NCBI GenBank assembly: GCA_004299095.1
Contig: SCQQ01000105.1
Location: 1 to 61,281 of the forward strand
Length of the DNA: 61,281 nt
Direction of reading: 5' to 3'
Origin: Burkholderiaceae bacterium
GTDB lineage: Bacteria; Pseudomonadota; Gammaproteobacteria; Burkholderiales; Burkholderiaceae_C
Made by a program: the position numbers and the translations under genes. Position 1 is the first letter of the stretch. Every line of letters begins with the position of its first letter. Shown piece after piece: positions 9,146 to 18,768 of the stretch. The notes under the pieces are model-generated. The model saw only the letters and a program-made list of their open reading frames with translations. It searched no databases and was not told the DNA's origin.

Positions 9146-10218
9146 CGCAGGAACCTCCGCATCGCCAACCCGCATGCGGTCAGGTAGGTCGACGCCGTGC
9201 GCGTCAACCGATCCCGATTCACCGCCCGACCGTATTGCATCCCCGCGAACGGGTCAACCACTTCACACGGGAACGACGTGTGTTCGTCCACCGCCTCAGC
9301 CAAGCCAATGAGCCCGGCGCTGCCGCCGGCCAGCAAGATGCGTTCGACCTTGTTGTGCGGTGTGCTGGTAAAGAAAAACTTCAGCGCACGCTCGATTTCC
9401 TGCGCCAGGCTTTCGACGAAGGGCGCCAGCACCGCGTCGGCGTAGTCAGCCGGCAAATCGCCCGCGCGCTTCTTGCTCTCGGCTTCATCCTCGGTAAAGC
9501 CGTATTGGTGGGCGATCGCCTGTGTGAGCTGCGCCCCGCCAAACAGTTGCTCGTGCTCGTAAACGAGATCCTCGCCCGCCAATACCGACAGGTTCGAGGT
9601 CGCACCGCCAATCTCGAACAGCGCAACCGGCGCGCGGGTGTCAAGTGCCGGTGCAGGCTCGATCAGGCGCCCGAGTGCCAGGCGCGCGGCGTAGGTGTCC
9701 ACGTCCATCACGACCGGCGTCAGCCCGACCGCCTCGGCCAGACCTTGCCGGCCTTCGACCTTCTCGCGCCGAGACGCCGTGATCATGACATCGACGTCTT
9801 CCTCGGAACTTGTGGTGGGCCCGATGACACAAAAGTCCAAGCTGACTTCATCAAGCGAAAACGGGATGTACTGATTGGCCTCCATTTCAACTTGCGCTTC
9901 CATTTCGCGCTCGGTCAAAACGGCTGGCAAAACCATTTTCTTGCTGATGACTGCAGATGCCGGCATTGCCAGCGCAACCTGCTTGGCGCGCGTGCGGGTC
10001 TTTTGCAACAGGCGCTTGGCTGCATCGGCCACTGCATCGAAGTTTTCGATGTTGCCTTCGCTGACCCACCCGTGTTGCAGCGGCTCCACGCCGCAGCGCT
10101 CCAGAGTGAATTCGCCCGCTGGCGAATCTTGCGTGAGTTCGACGAGCTTGATGCTGGAGGCGCTGATATCCAGCCCGATCAACGGCGCCGGCTGACGTTT
10201 GAATAGCGATTCGATCAT
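9142..10218 (-). CDS. pilM: type IV pilus assembly ATPase-fold protein PilM
   Basis: Actin/FtsA-like cytoplasmic protein of 358 aa that binds the N-terminal tail of PilN and couples the inner-membrane platform to the pilus motors. The N-terminal actin-fold phosphate loop region is LIGLDISASSIKLVEL; the second phosphate region is LFEIGGATSNLSVL and the adenosine motif is ILLAGGSAGLIGL. First gene of pilMNOPQ, with a purine-rich ribosome binding site (GGAGGGGG read on the minus strand) just upstream. Divergent from mrcA across 308 bases, the usual betaproteobacterial arrangement. Confidence 0.96.
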   Translation of the reverse strand: MIESLFKRQPAPLIGLDISASSIKLVELTQDSPAGEFTLERCGVEPLQHGWVSEGNIENFDAVADAAKRLLQKTRTRAKQVALAMPASAVISKKMVLPAVLTEREMEAQVEMEANQYIPFSLDEVSLDFCVIGPTTSSEEDVDVMITASRREKVEGRQGLAEAVGLTPVVMDVDTYAARLALGRLIEPAPALDTRAPVALFEIGGATSNLSVLAGEDLVYEHEQLFGGAQLTQAIAHQYGFTEDEAESKKRAGDLPADYADAVLAPFVESLAQEIERALKFFFTSTPHNKVERILLAGGSAGLIGLAEAVDEHTSFPCEVVDPFAGMQYGRAVNRDRLTRTASTYLTACGLAMRRFLR

Positions 10219-10526
10219 CAGCGCGCTGCCCCCTCCGATTGATGCGAATATGAAATCATGAATTTGTTCGCAAGCGGACGCATGCTACCAGCAAGGCCCC
10301 CCATAGGGAATAAAGAGTGCCGCGAAAGCGCCACGGGTGTCGTAAAAACGACAGCAAACGGCGATAATTACGGGCTCGCGGCGTGACGGGTGCTCTGTCA
10401 TCCCGCACGCAACTGCACCTTGAGAACTGACCACCGCCACGCGGGATTCACCGCCAGCCCATCGGCGCCTCCGTCCCGCTCCCGCGCATTTTCGGCGTGC
10501 ATTCCCATCCTGCACGCTCAACCCTC
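10219..10526. other. divergent intergenic region pilM / mrcA
   Basis: 308 bases with no gene I can support. It should carry promoters for both pilM (minus) and mrcA (plus). The only structure that stands out is the 16-base dyad TGTCGT-AAAA-ACGACA at 10338-10353, followed by GCGATAATT, which could be a -10 element for mrcA. No strong -35 is visible on either strand. Confidence 0.4.
10338..10353. repeat. short perfect inverted repeat in the mrcA leader
   Basis: TGTCGT (10338-10343), AAAA, ACGACA (10348-10353): a perfect 6-bp dyad just upstream of a possible -10 (GATAAT). It may be an operator or a small hairpin. Dyads of this length do occur by chance. Confidence 0.35.
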
Positions 10527-12944
10527 ATGAACGACATGCATGCCGACAAACGTTCGCCCGACCGCGAACCACCCCGCGCCCCGCGCCGCCACCATTGGTT
10601 GCTGCGATCCCTCTGGCTGACCGTACTGGGTTTGGGCACGTTGGGCGTGGGCGCCGTCATCGCCGTACTGATTGCGCTGGCGATCGCCTACCCGAGTATT
10701 CCCGACGTTTCCTCGCTCGCACACTATCGCCCGAAGCAGCCGCTGCGGGTCTACACCAGCGATGATCAGCTGATCGGCGAATTCGGCCAGGAGCGGCGCA
10801 ATCTCACGCCCATCGACCAGATTCCGCAGGTCATGAAAAACGCGGTGCTGGCCGCTGAAGATGCGCGCTTTTACGAGCACGGCGGCGTCGATTACCTGGG
10901 CGTCATCCGCGCGGCGTTGGCTAACCTGGCCAAGCGGAAAAGTCAGGGCGCGTCTACCATCACCATGCAAGTGGCACGCAACGTCTATCTGTCTTCCGAA
11001 AAGACCTATACGCGCAAGATTTACGAGTTGCTGCTCTCGCTCAAGCTGGAGCATTCGCTCACCAAGGATCAGATTCTCGAGATTTACATGAATCAGATCT
11101 TTCTCGGCAACCGCTCGTACGGCTTCGCCACGGCCGCCGAGACCTATTTCGGCAAGCCGCTGCAAGACCTGGACATCGCACAGGCGGCGATGCTGGCCGG
11201 CATCCCGAAATCGCCTTCCACGGCCAATCCCATCGCCAATTTCGCGCGCGCCAAGAAGCGCCAGTTGTATGTGATCGACCGCATGGTGGATAGCGGCTTC
11301 ATCACGCCCGATCAAGGCCGTCAGGCCGCGGCTGAAAAGCTGACTATTCGCAAGGGCAACGACAACCAGACAGTGCACGGGCAGTACATCGCCGAGATGG
11401 TGCGGCAAATCGTGTTTGCGCAGTATGGGGATGACGCGTACAGCCGCGGCTTGAATGTCTACACCTCCATCGATTCGGCCGATCAAGCGGCGGCATCCGC
11501 CGCGCTGCGCAACGGCATCCTGGATTATTCGGCCCGCCAGGCTTACCGCGGGCCAGAAAAATTCATCGACTTGCCCAAAGACCCGGCGGAGCGCAACGAC
11601 GCCATCGACGAAGCGCTGGCCGACATTCCCGACATCGGCGAAATGGAAGCCGCCGTTGTCTTGAGCGCAGATCCGCACAAGATTACCGCAGCGGTCAACG
11701 ACAGCAGCCAAATCATCGAAATCACCGGCACCACGACAGGGCTGCGCGCGGTCTGGTCGGGTTTGCAAAAAAGCGCAGCACCCAATATCAAGTTGCGTCC
11801 GGGCGCCATCATTCGCGTGATCCACAAGGACAACGACCAGTGGGAAACGGCGCAATTGCCCGAAGTCGAGGGCGCGTTCGTGGCGCTCGACCCCAATACC
11901 GGAGCCATCAAGGCGCTGGTGGGCGGTTTCGACTTCAATCAGAACGAATTCAACCACGTGACGCAAGCGTGGCGCCAGCCGGGCTCGAGCTTCAAGCCGT
12001 TCATTTACTCGGCGGCGCTGCACAAAGGGCTATCGCCCGCCACCATCATCGATGACGCGCCGCTGTATTTCGGCAGCGATGTCACCGGCGGGAAGCCGTG
12101 GATTCCGAAGAACTATGGCGGCGGCTTCGAGGGCCCCATGACAATGCAGGAAGGCTTGGCGCGGTCGCGCAACTTGATCGCGATTCGCGTGCTGCAGGCG
12201 GTCACCCCGCGGTTTGCGCAGGGCTGGGCCGAACGCTTTGGTTTCGATCCGAGCCGGCAGCCGCCATACCTGACCATGGCACTCGGGGCCGGTACCGTCA
12301 CGCCGCTGCAAATGGTGGCGGCCTACGGGGTGTTCGCCAATGGCGGCCATCGCGTCAACCCCTACCTGATCACGCGCATCACCGATCAATCGGGCAAGGT
12401 GCTGTTGCAGACCGAACCCACGCTCCCGAGCGAATCCGACCGCGTGATCAGCGCGCGCAATGCCTTCGTCATGGACAGCATGCTGCAGGCGGTGACACGC
12501 AACGGCACCGCGGCGCAGGCGCAGGCGCAACTGAAGCGCCCCGACCTGTTCGGCAAGACCGGAACCACGAATGATTCGCTCGACTCCTGGTTCGTCGGCT
12601 TCCAGCCCTCTTCGCTGGTGGCCGCAGTCTGGATGGGTTACGACACGCCGCGCACCTTGGGCGCACGCGCCACGGGCGGCGGCCTCGCCTTGCCGATCTG
12701 GATCAACTTCATGCGCACCGCGCTCAAAGGCGTCCCGGTAACCACGCTGAAGCCACCCGACGGCGTCACCAACGTGGGTGGGCTGTGGGCTTACAACGAG
12801 TACGCCAATGGCGGTGGCGTTGCCAGCCTGAGCGATTCGCCAGGGTCTGAGCCGCCGCCCGATGAAGTGGCGGGCAGCGGCGCGGCTCCCGCGCCAGCGT
12901 CACCCGATGAACGCAGCCGGATTTTGAATATGTTCCGTAATTGA
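10527..12944 (+). CDS. mrcA: penicillin-binding protein 1A (bifunctional class A PBP)
   Basis: 805 aa peptidoglycan synthase. A Pro/Arg-rich cytoplasmic tail precedes one transmembrane helix (residues ~30-58). The glycosyltransferase family 51 domain shows the catalytic Glu in AAEDARFYEHGGVDYLG, then GASTITMQVARN and the EIYMNQIFLGN helix. An OB-like PBP1A linker follows. The transpeptidase domain has SxxK in QPGSSFKPFIYS (nucleophile Ser), SRN in ARSRNLIAIRV and KTGTTND. The C-terminal ~40 residues are Gly/Pro/Ser-rich. The ATG at 10527 is chosen over an upstream in-frame ATG because the latter adds only a non-conserved ten residues. Confidence 0.96.
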   Translation: MNDMHADKRSPDREPPRAPRRHHWLLRSLWLTVLGLGTLGVGAVIAVLIALAIAYPSIPDVSSLAHYRPKQPLRVYTSDDQLIGEFGQERRNLTPIDQIPQVMKNAVLAAEDARFYEHGGVDYLGVIRAALANLAKRKSQGASTITMQVARNVYLSSEKTYTRKIYELLLSLKLEHSLTKDQILEIYMNQIFLGNRSYGFATAAETYFGKPLQDLDIAQAAMLAGIPKSPSTANPIANFARAKKRQLYVIDRMVDSGFITPDQGRQAAAEKLTIRKGNDNQTVHGQYIAEMVRQIVFAQYGDDAYSRGLNVYTSIDSADQAAASAALRNGILDYSARQAYRGPEKFIDLPKDPAERNDAIDEALADIPDIGEMEAAVVLSADPHKITAAVNDSSQIIEITGTTTGLRAVWSGLQKSAAPNIKLRPGAIIRVIHKDNDQWETAQLPEVEGAFVALDPNTGAIKALVGGFDFNQNEFNHVTQAWRQPGSSFKPFIYSAALHKGLSPATIIDDAPLYFGSDVTGGKPWIPKNYGGGFEGPMTMQEGLARSRNLIAIRVLQAVTPRFAQGWAERFGFDPSRQPPYLTMALGAGTVTPLQMVAAYGVFANGGHRVNPYLITRITDQSGKVLLQTEPTLPSESDRVISARNAFVMDSMLQAVTRNGTAAQAQAQLKRPDLFGKTGTTNDSLDSWFVGFQPSSLVAAVWMGYDTPRTLGARATGGGLALPIWINFMRTALKGVPVTTLKPPDGVTNVGGLWAYNEYANGGGVASLSDSPGSEPPPDEVAGSGAAPAPASPDERSRILNMFRN

Positions 12945-13060
12945 ATGGTTGATCAAGGCCGCAGGCAATGCGGTTGGGTTTCCGCCACTTTGTTTACCGG
13001 CACCGCCCGCGCGTAGCAGCCAATCCGGTCCGCACTGCGGCACCACTACAATTTGTCGCC

Positions 13061-13294
13061 ATGTTGCGACAGCGCTGGTACGGACCTTGGTTGACGCTCG
13101 CGGCGACTTGCGCGCTCGTCAGCTTGCTCGGAGCGTGCGGACAGAAAGGCCCGCTTTATATCCCGAATACGCCTGAAGCCGCGCAACGCGCGACGTTGCC
13201 GCAAACTCTTTTCGGCACGGCAAAAAAGGACCGACAGCACGACGCTGAAAGCGATGGCGACGTGGTACCAACAACGCCGCCCGCCAAACCCTGA
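13061..13294 (+). CDS. lptM: LptM-type small outer-membrane lipoprotein
   Basis: 77 aa lipoprotein. The signal peptide ends in the lipobox LLGAC and is followed directly by GQKGPLYIP, the hallmark of the LptM (YifL/LppL) family that assists maturation of the LptDE lipopolysaccharide translocon. ATG 13061 gives a short basic n-region (MLRQRW) as expected; longer in-frame starts add unlikely residues. The C-terminal half is polar and poorly conserved. In many proteobacteria the gene lies beside cyaY and directly upstream of lysA; neither is present here. Confidence 0.85.
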   Translation: MLRQRWYGPWLTLAATCALVSLLGACGQKGPLYIPNTPEAAQRATLPQTLFGTAKKDRQHDAESDGDVVPTTPPAKP

Positions 13295-13665
13295 CAGCGC
13301 CCCTTCGCCGCATCGCTTGCAATGGCGCTGGTGCCATGGGACAAGCACGGCGCTCGCCGGATCCAGAGGCCCGCGCTCCCAACCTGCGGCCGCGCCACCA
13401 CCGGGCCGCCCGCGTCACCGCCAGCGCACACATGAGTCAGGCGAGCGGTTTGGCGGTCCGATGCGACAAACGGGAGTGCCCGTCCATCTCTGCGGCTCTC
13501 AATAAACCTCTTCAAATCCACGCTGGCATAGAGTAGGCCAACCTGCTCGGCGAGCCATTAGTAGGCAGCGCGCGCCGCGCTCACATCGCTTGCAGTGAGG
13601 CCGCAGCAAGCTCGACGACGCGTTGTGCGCGGGGGGAACCGGGCCGGCGTCTCTCTCAGCCGGAC
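13295..13665. other. gene-poor gap where lysA would be expected
   Basis: 371 bases between lptM and the convergent ccsA-type gene. I inspected the possible reading frames for a diaminopimelate decarboxylase or frataxin remnant and saw none; translations are Arg/Pro/Ala-rich and look like non-coding GC-rich sequence. No terminator with a T run was found. Confidence 0.5.
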
Positions 13666-14991
13666 TCAGAGCGTACCGTAGCTGTGCAAGCCGGACAGGA
13701 ACATGTTGACGCCGAGGAACGCGAACGTCGTGACTGCCAGGCCGGCCAATGCCCACCAGGAAGCCACCGTGCCGCGCAGGCCCTTCATCAGGCGCATGTG
13801 CAGCCAAGCGGCGTAATTGAGCCAGACGATCAGCGCCCAGGTTTCCTTGGGATCCCAACTCCAGTAGCCGCCCCAGGCTTCCGCAGCCCAGAGACCGCCC
13901 AGGATAGTGGCCACGGTGAAGAAGGCAAAGCCCACCGCGATGGCGCGGTACATCACATCGTCCAGGACTTCCAGGCTGGGCAGGCGCGCGGCGATGCGCT
14001 TGCGGCCGAACAGGATGCCGCCAACGATCGCAGTGGCCACCAGGGCATAGCCCACCCAGTAGTCGCCGCCCGTCGCCGTCAGATTGCGTTCGCGGAAAGC
14101 AATCGGGACGAAGCACAGGGCGATGCCGAAAAGCCAGATCGGAGTCAGCTTGTACCAGTGCGTTTCGGTGGCCTGCTGCTTGATCAGGTAGGCAAACGCC
14201 ACCATGGCAGCCAAGGCGAAGGTGCCGTAGCCAATGAAGTTGGCCGGAACGTGCAGCTTCATCCACCAGCTTTGCAGCGCCGGAATGAGCGGCTGAATTT
14301 CCTGTGCACCGCGCACCAGCGTGTACCAAAGCAGGAAGCCGACGGCGGCGCTGACCACCAGCATCACGAACGCGCCCATGGAGCGGGTTTGGTACTTTTG
14401 TTCGTAATACAGGTAGAAGAGCGCGGTGATCCAGCTGAACAGCACGAACACTTCATACAAATTGCTGACCGGGATGTGACCCACGCCAGGGCCCATCTGG
14501 TAGCTCTCGTACCAGCGCACCATCGTGCCCACCAGAGCCAGGGTAATCGCCGACCACGCGAGCTTGCTGCCCAGGCTCTCGAAGACCTCCGACGACTTGC
14601 CGGCGAACATGCCGATCCAGTAGAACGCCGTGCTCATGAAAAACAGCATGCTCATCCACAGGATGGCCGATTGACTGGAGACGAAGTATTTCAACCAGAA
14701 ATTGGATTCGCTGCGTGCCAAGTCGCCGCCATACAGACTGACGGCAAAAAGCGACAGTGCCGCCACCGCCAGCATCAGGCGGCGCAGCGGCTTCCACGAC
14801 CAGCCGAGCCAGATGGCGGTGGGCACCGCGACCAGCAGGATGCCCTTCTCCCAGTAACCCATGTCCACGTGGTAGCGTTGGAACGTGAACAGCGCCCCGC
14901 CCACCACCAGCGCCGCGAACAGCCAGTCGGCCCAGCGCGGCTGAATGCGCGAGGCGCGGGGCAGTTGCAAGGTTACGGTTGTACTCGTCAT
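13666..14991 (-). CDS. ccsA: System II cytochrome c biogenesis heme exporter (CcsA/ResC type)
   Basis: 441 aa polytopic membrane protein with the heme-handling WWD signature WGGYWSWDPKETWALIVWL near the C-terminus and periplasmic histidines in the flanking loops (PVSNLYEVFVLFSW, WWMKLHVPANFIGY). With ResB it exports reduced heme and ligates it to apocytochromes c. Note that the naming is inconsistent: this WWD protein is called CcsB in some databases and CcsA in Bordetella. Its ATG overlaps the resB stop by four bases, forming a two-gene operon. Confidence 0.95.
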   Translation of the reverse strand: MTSTTVTLQLPRASRIQPRWADWLFAALVVGGALFTFQRYHVDMGYWEKGILLVAVPTAIWLGWSWKPLRRLMLAVAALSLFAVSLYGGDLARSESNFWLKYFVSSQSAILWMSMLFFMSTAFYWIGMFAGKSSEVFESLGSKLAWSAITLALVGTMVRWYESYQMGPGVGHIPVSNLYEVFVLFSWITALFYLYYEQKYQTRSMGAFVMLVVSAAVGFLLWYTLVRGAQEIQPLIPALQSWWMKLHVPANFIGYGTFALAAMVAFAYLIKQQATETHWYKLTPIWLFGIALCFVPIAFRERNLTATGGDYWVGYALVATAIVGGILFGRKRIAARLPSLEVLDDVMYRAIAVGFAFFTVATILGGLWAAEAWGGYWSWDPKETWALIVWLNYAAWLHMRLMKGLRGTVASWWALAGLAVTTFAFLGVNMFLSGLHSYGTL

Positions 14992-17162
14992 GGTTTCTTG
15001 CTTTCTTCGTCACGGTCGGCGCCGAACAGTTCGTGGCGCAGTTCCTCAAATTCTCGATCGGTATCCAGCGTTTTGCGGTTGGACGAAAGGGCCATCATAG
15101 CGTGCGTGCCCGCCCCCTGCGCCGGCGTGAGCCACACCCAAAGACGCCGCTCGCGGATGTAAAGCATCGCAAAAACGCCCAGGATGAGCAACAACGCACC
15201 CAAATAAACCACGGTTTTGCCGGGGGCGCGCGCCACTTGGAACACGCTCGCCTGGATTTGCTTGAAGTTGGACAGTTGAAAAACCATCGGCGACGGGTAC
15301 AGCGACGCATCCGACAACGCCAGCACCGCTTGCGTCATGAACGCGCGCGTGCGCTCCAGGCTCTGGTCGAGCGGCGCTTCGCCCTGTTGCTCGCGTGCCA
15401 ACGTGTCCAGTTCGAACAAGCAGCCATTCAGGATACGCAACAACACACTGGCCGCGCGCTCACGCTCGCCTTTGGGCACGGCGGTTTCAATGAAATCCGA
15501 GACCGCCTGCAGGCCGCCGGGCTTCTTCCCGTCGATGGATTCCGTGCCGGCAAACAAGTCGAGGGCGCGGCCGGCCGAGGTCGTCAAATCCTCGGCCAGT
15601 TCAGGGCGCGCATCGCCCACGGCCCTGGCCACGTAACGCCGCACCGCCTCGGCGCGCATGTCCTTGTTGTGCAGCGCTTCCTGCAAATGGATGAAGCCTT
15701 CCATCGAGTTCTTGTCATCGGCCGGAATGCGCAAATAGCGGAACGGCTCCGCCTCGGTATCGCGCACGCCCAGCAGGAATTCCGGTACACCGTCGCCCAT
15801 CTTGATGGGGAGCATGTAGTTGTTGTACTCGCGCGCCTGGCCCGCGGCATCGCGCAGGCGATAGGTGACGCTCGGACCGACGTTGTGCAGGTCGCGGTCT
15901 TCGGTGCGCTGGTCTGCGGCACCCAGGCTGCGCGCGAACACCTGGGAAAAACTGGTGCGCTGCTTGACGCCAGCGTCCTTCTTGCGCGCAGCGCTCAGGT
16001 TCTCGACGTTGATCACGCGCAAATTGCTGTACTCGAGTGTGAGCTTCTGCTTGCCATCGGTGATTTGCGACGAACCGCCGATGGTGCCCTGCACCGTGAA
16101 CGGGCGCGCGTTGCCATGCATCGGCAATGCGGTCAAAGTCACGTGCGAGCCGCCATCGTCGAAATCGCTTTGGTAGATCTGGACGCCGTCGTAGCTCACT
16201 GGGTGGTTGACTTCGACCCGCTCGGGAATCGCTTTGCCGGTCTTCGGATCGTGGATCACGATGTCGCTGGCAAACAGCTTGGGCTGGCCGTTCGGGTAGT
16301 AGTCGACCGTGAATTTCTTCAATTCGATCGTGAACGGCAGGTCTTGCAGCAGCACGCCATTGGATTCGTTCAGGATGGCGACGTTGGACCTGCCACCCTC
16401 GGGCACCAGCAGGTTGCCGCGGAAAGTCGGGTTGCTGGCAGGCATCCGATGCTGGTTGCCGATTTCAGAAATCAGGCCGCTGCCGGAATACACGCTGCGG
16501 CCGGCCAGCCAGCCCATGGTGCGCGTGAACAGGTTGCCGTCCATCAGCCCGCCCAGGCAGATCAGCACGATGGCGCTGTGCGCCGCGATGTAGCCGATCT
16601 TGTTGGCGCCACCGGTCTTGGCGGCGATCATCCAGCCAGTGCCCGTGGGGCGCTGGCGCTGCTGCACCTTGGCCTTCCAGTGGCGCTTTTGCAGCACCGC
16701 CTGAAGGCGCTCGATCACGGCCTGCGGTGTTTCCCATACCAGGTCGCCTTCGGCCTTGTGGTGAAAAACGCGCAGGCTTTGCTCGCGGATGTTTTCCTTA
16801 TAGTTGCGCACATCGGCCAGAAACTTGGGCGTGTTGCGGGCAATGCAAAGCGAGGTGCTGATCACCAGGAACGTGAGGATCAGCAGAAACCACCAGGCGC
16901 TGTAGACCGCGTTCAGGTTGAGTGCAAGAAAAATACTGGCCCAGAACGGGCCGAACTGATCGACGTAATTGACCGTGGGCCGGAATTGCTCGAGCACCGT
17001 GCCCACCACCGACGCAATGCAAATGATGGTGAAGAGCGCGATGGCAAAGCGCATCGACGACAGCAACTCGATCGCCGAACGCCACGCCTTCGATCCGCGC
17101 CGCGGCACGTAGCCGTGCATGTCTGCTTCAAGTGAAGTTGTTACCGTTGATTCCACGCTCAC
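14988..17162 (-). CDS. resB: System II cytochrome c biogenesis protein ResB
   Basis: 724 aa partner of the WWD heme exporter. Three transmembrane helices lie near the N-terminus (MRFAIALFTIICIASVVGTV; SAWWFLLILTFLVISTSL; AHSAIVLICLGGLMDGN), then a long periplasmic domain (about residues 200-650) and a final C-terminal helix (TVVYLGALLLILGVFAMLYI). The far C-terminus is a short acidic cytoplasmic tail. The longest start is GTG 17162; ATG 17120 is an alternative. Together with the downstream WWD protein it matures cytochromes such as the c4 encoded just upstream. Confidence 0.95.
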   Translation of the reverse strand: MSVESTVTTSLEADMHGYVPRRGSKAWRSAIELLSSMRFAIALFTIICIASVVGTVLEQFRPTVNYVDQFGPFWASIFLALNLNAVYSAWWFLLILTFLVISTSLCIARNTPKFLADVRNYKENIREQSLRVFHHKAEGDLVWETPQAVIERLQAVLQKRHWKAKVQQRQRPTGTGWMIAAKTGGANKIGYIAAHSAIVLICLGGLMDGNLFTRTMGWLAGRSVYSGSGLISEIGNQHRMPASNPTFRGNLLVPEGGRSNVAILNESNGVLLQDLPFTIELKKFTVDYYPNGQPKLFASDIVIHDPKTGKAIPERVEVNHPVSYDGVQIYQSDFDDGGSHVTLTALPMHGNARPFTVQGTIGGSSQITDGKQKLTLEYSNLRVINVENLSAARKKDAGVKQRTSFSQVFARSLGAADQRTEDRDLHNVGPSVTYRLRDAAGQAREYNNYMLPIKMGDGVPEFLLGVRDTEAEPFRYLRIPADDKNSMEGFIHLQEALHNKDMRAEAVRRYVARAVGDARPELAEDLTTSAGRALDLFAGTESIDGKKPGGLQAVSDFIETAVPKGERERAASVLLRILNGCLFELDTLAREQQGEAPLDQSLERTRAFMTQAVLALSDASLYPSPMVFQLSNFKQIQASVFQVARAPGKTVVYLGALLLILGVFAMLYIRERRLWVWLTPAQGAGTHAMMALSSNRKTLDTDREFEELRHELFGADRDEESKKP

Positions 17163-17328
17163 GTCCGTTGAAGCATGCTTCCATGTGATTTCAGCGCGCT
17201 TTTCAAGTTCCTGGCGCCCGGCGGTGGAAAACCCGCGACTTCGACCGGGGTGATTGCCGTCGCGACTGCGCTCTCGCCGGTGACCGACTGCCGCCGCACG
17301 TCAGCGCCCGAGGCCGGAGCGACCGGAC

Positions 17329-17946
17329 CTAACGCAGGCCGGCGATGTAATCCGACACGGCCTTGATTTCGTTGTCGGTCATGTAATGCGCCACGTCGTG
17401 CATGACGTCGCTGTTGGCGCGTTCGCCGCTGCGGAATTGCTTGAGCTGCGTCGCCACGTAGTCCTCAAATTGACCACCCAGGCGCGGATACTGAATCGGG
17501 ATGCCGGCGCCATTCGGGCTGTGGCACGCGGCGCAGGCCGGAATGTGCCGGTCCATGATGCCGCCGCGATAAATCGCCTGGCCGCGCGTGGCCAGTTTTT
17601 CGTCGGACGAAAAGCCCCACGTCATCTTTTGCGACGCGAGCCACCACGCGACGTTGCGCATGTCCTGCTCCGAGAGCGCACTGGCAAAGCCCTTCATGAT
17701 GGCGCTGGTGCGCGCGCCGCTCTTGAAATCTTCCAGTTGCTTGACCAGGTACTCGGGATGTTGCTGCGCCAGCTTGGGCTGGGCCGGGACGGTGGAATTG
17801 CCATCGGCACCGTGGCAGGCCACGCAGGTGGCGCTGAAAGTCGCTTGCCCGGCCTTGAGATCCGGCGCAGCCGGAGCGGCGGCGTCCGCGGCCCACGCTG
17901 AGGCCGCAAACAGTGAAGCAATCAAAAAGGCTGCAAGCGACTTCAT
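17329..17946 (-). CDS. diheme cytochrome c4
   Basis: 205 aa periplasmic electron carrier. A signal peptide (residues 1-19, ending AWAA) is followed by two tandem cytochrome c domains with heme-attachment motifs CVACH (41-45) and CAACH (138-142) and axial methionines in the conserved IMKGFASALSEQDM and the C-terminal HYMTDNEIKAVSDYIAGL regions. Cytochromes c4 donate electrons to terminal oxidases, commonly cbb3. ATG 17946 was chosen for the signal peptide; it opens into a divergent promoter region shared with engB. Confidence 0.95.
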   Translation of the reverse strand: MKSLAAFLIASLFAASAWAADAAAPAAPDLKAGQATFSATCVACHGADGNSTVPAQPKLAQQHPEYLVKQLEDFKSGARTSAIMKGFASALSEQDMRNVAWWLASQKMTWGFSSDEKLATRGQAIYRGGIMDRHIPACAACHSPNGAGIPIQYPRLGGQFEDYVATQLKQFRSGERANSDVMHDVAHYMTDNEIKAVSDYIAGLR

Positions 17947-17993
17947 GGGTGATCGTCTTGTTTGGCTGGGAATGACTTGAGGCGGGGGCATTC

Positions 17994-17999
17994 TACAAT
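17994..17999 (+). promoter_or_regulatory. candidate -10 element for engB
   Basis: TACAAT matches the sigma-70 -10 consensus at five of six positions, about 75 bases before the engB ATG. The hexamer 17 bases upstream (AATGAC) is a poor -35, so the call is tentative. Confidence 0.35.
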
Positions 18000-18075
18000 G
18001 TGCCGTAGCAACGCTCCACACGCTGTGATGGTTATCGATAGCCGGGCAGCGGCACTCTTTCCTCTGCAGGCGCGC

Positions 18076-18768
18076 ATGGATTCTCACCTTCTCGATCCCA
18101 CCGCGGCGCACGAGGCGCGTGGCTGGTTGCACACCACGCGCTTCTTGACCACGGCGCCGGAAATGCGCCATCTGCCGAAAGTCGCCGCGCCAGAAATCGC
18201 GTTCGTCGGGCGCTCCAACGTCGGCAAATCCACGGCGATCAACGCGCTCACGCAGCAAACCCAGTTGGCGTTCGCGTCCCGGCGGCCGGGGCGCACGCGC
18301 GATATCAACTTGTTCGCGGTCGGGCGGCTGGGCCGTACCGATACGCTGCTCGCCGATCTTCCCGGTTACGGTTACGCTGCGGTGTCGCAAGCCGACAAGG
18401 AGCGCTGGCAAGGAATGCTGACGCGCTACCTGGTCCAGCGCCCCAACTTGCGTGGCGTGGTGCTGCTGTGCGACGCCCGCCACGGTTTGCGGCCGTTGGA
18501 TCTAACGTTGCTGGAAGCCGTCCGGCCGCGCGCGCAATCGGGCTTCGGCGTTCTGATCCTGATGACCAAGTGCGACAAATTGACCCGTGCCGAGCAAGCC
18601 CGTGCGCTTGCCGGTGGGCGCGCGGCCGCACCCGACGCTGACGTGCTGCTGTTTTCTGCGCCCAAGCGTGTCGGGCTGGATGATGCGAGCCTGTGGCTGC
18701 ACGGGCACACGCATCCGGACGCAGCCGCGCCATCCGCAACCCTCTCCACCAAGGAAACCACGCCATGA
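18076..18768 (+). CDS. engB: ribosome biogenesis GTPase EngB (YihA/YsxC)
   Basis: 230 aa TrmE-Era-EngA-like GTPase needed for assembly of the large ribosomal subunit. G1 is GRSNVGKST, G3 DLPGYGYA with the family tail, and G4 TKCDKL. Ser-Ala-containing G5 is FSAPKRVGLDD. The C-terminus carries a ~30 residue His/Ala/Ser/Thr tail beyond the G domain. ATG 18076 is used; longer in-frame starts would run into the divergent promoter region. Its TGA overlaps the ATG of the next gene. Confidence 0.93.
   Translation: MDSHLLDPTAAHEARGWLHTTRFLTTAPEMRHLPKVAAPEIAFVGRSNVGKSTAINALTQQTQLAFASRRPGRTRDINLFAVGRLGRTDTLLADLPGYGYAAVSQADKERWQGMLTRYLVQRPNLRGVVLLCDARHGLRPLDLTLLEAVRPRAQSGFGVLILMTKCDKLTRAEQARALAGGRAAAPDADVLLFSAPKRVGLDDASLWLHGHTHPDAAAPSATLSTKETTP

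Noticed and set aside
13295-13665. Remnant of lysA or cyaY
   Set aside because: No frame shows decarboxylase or frataxin motifs.
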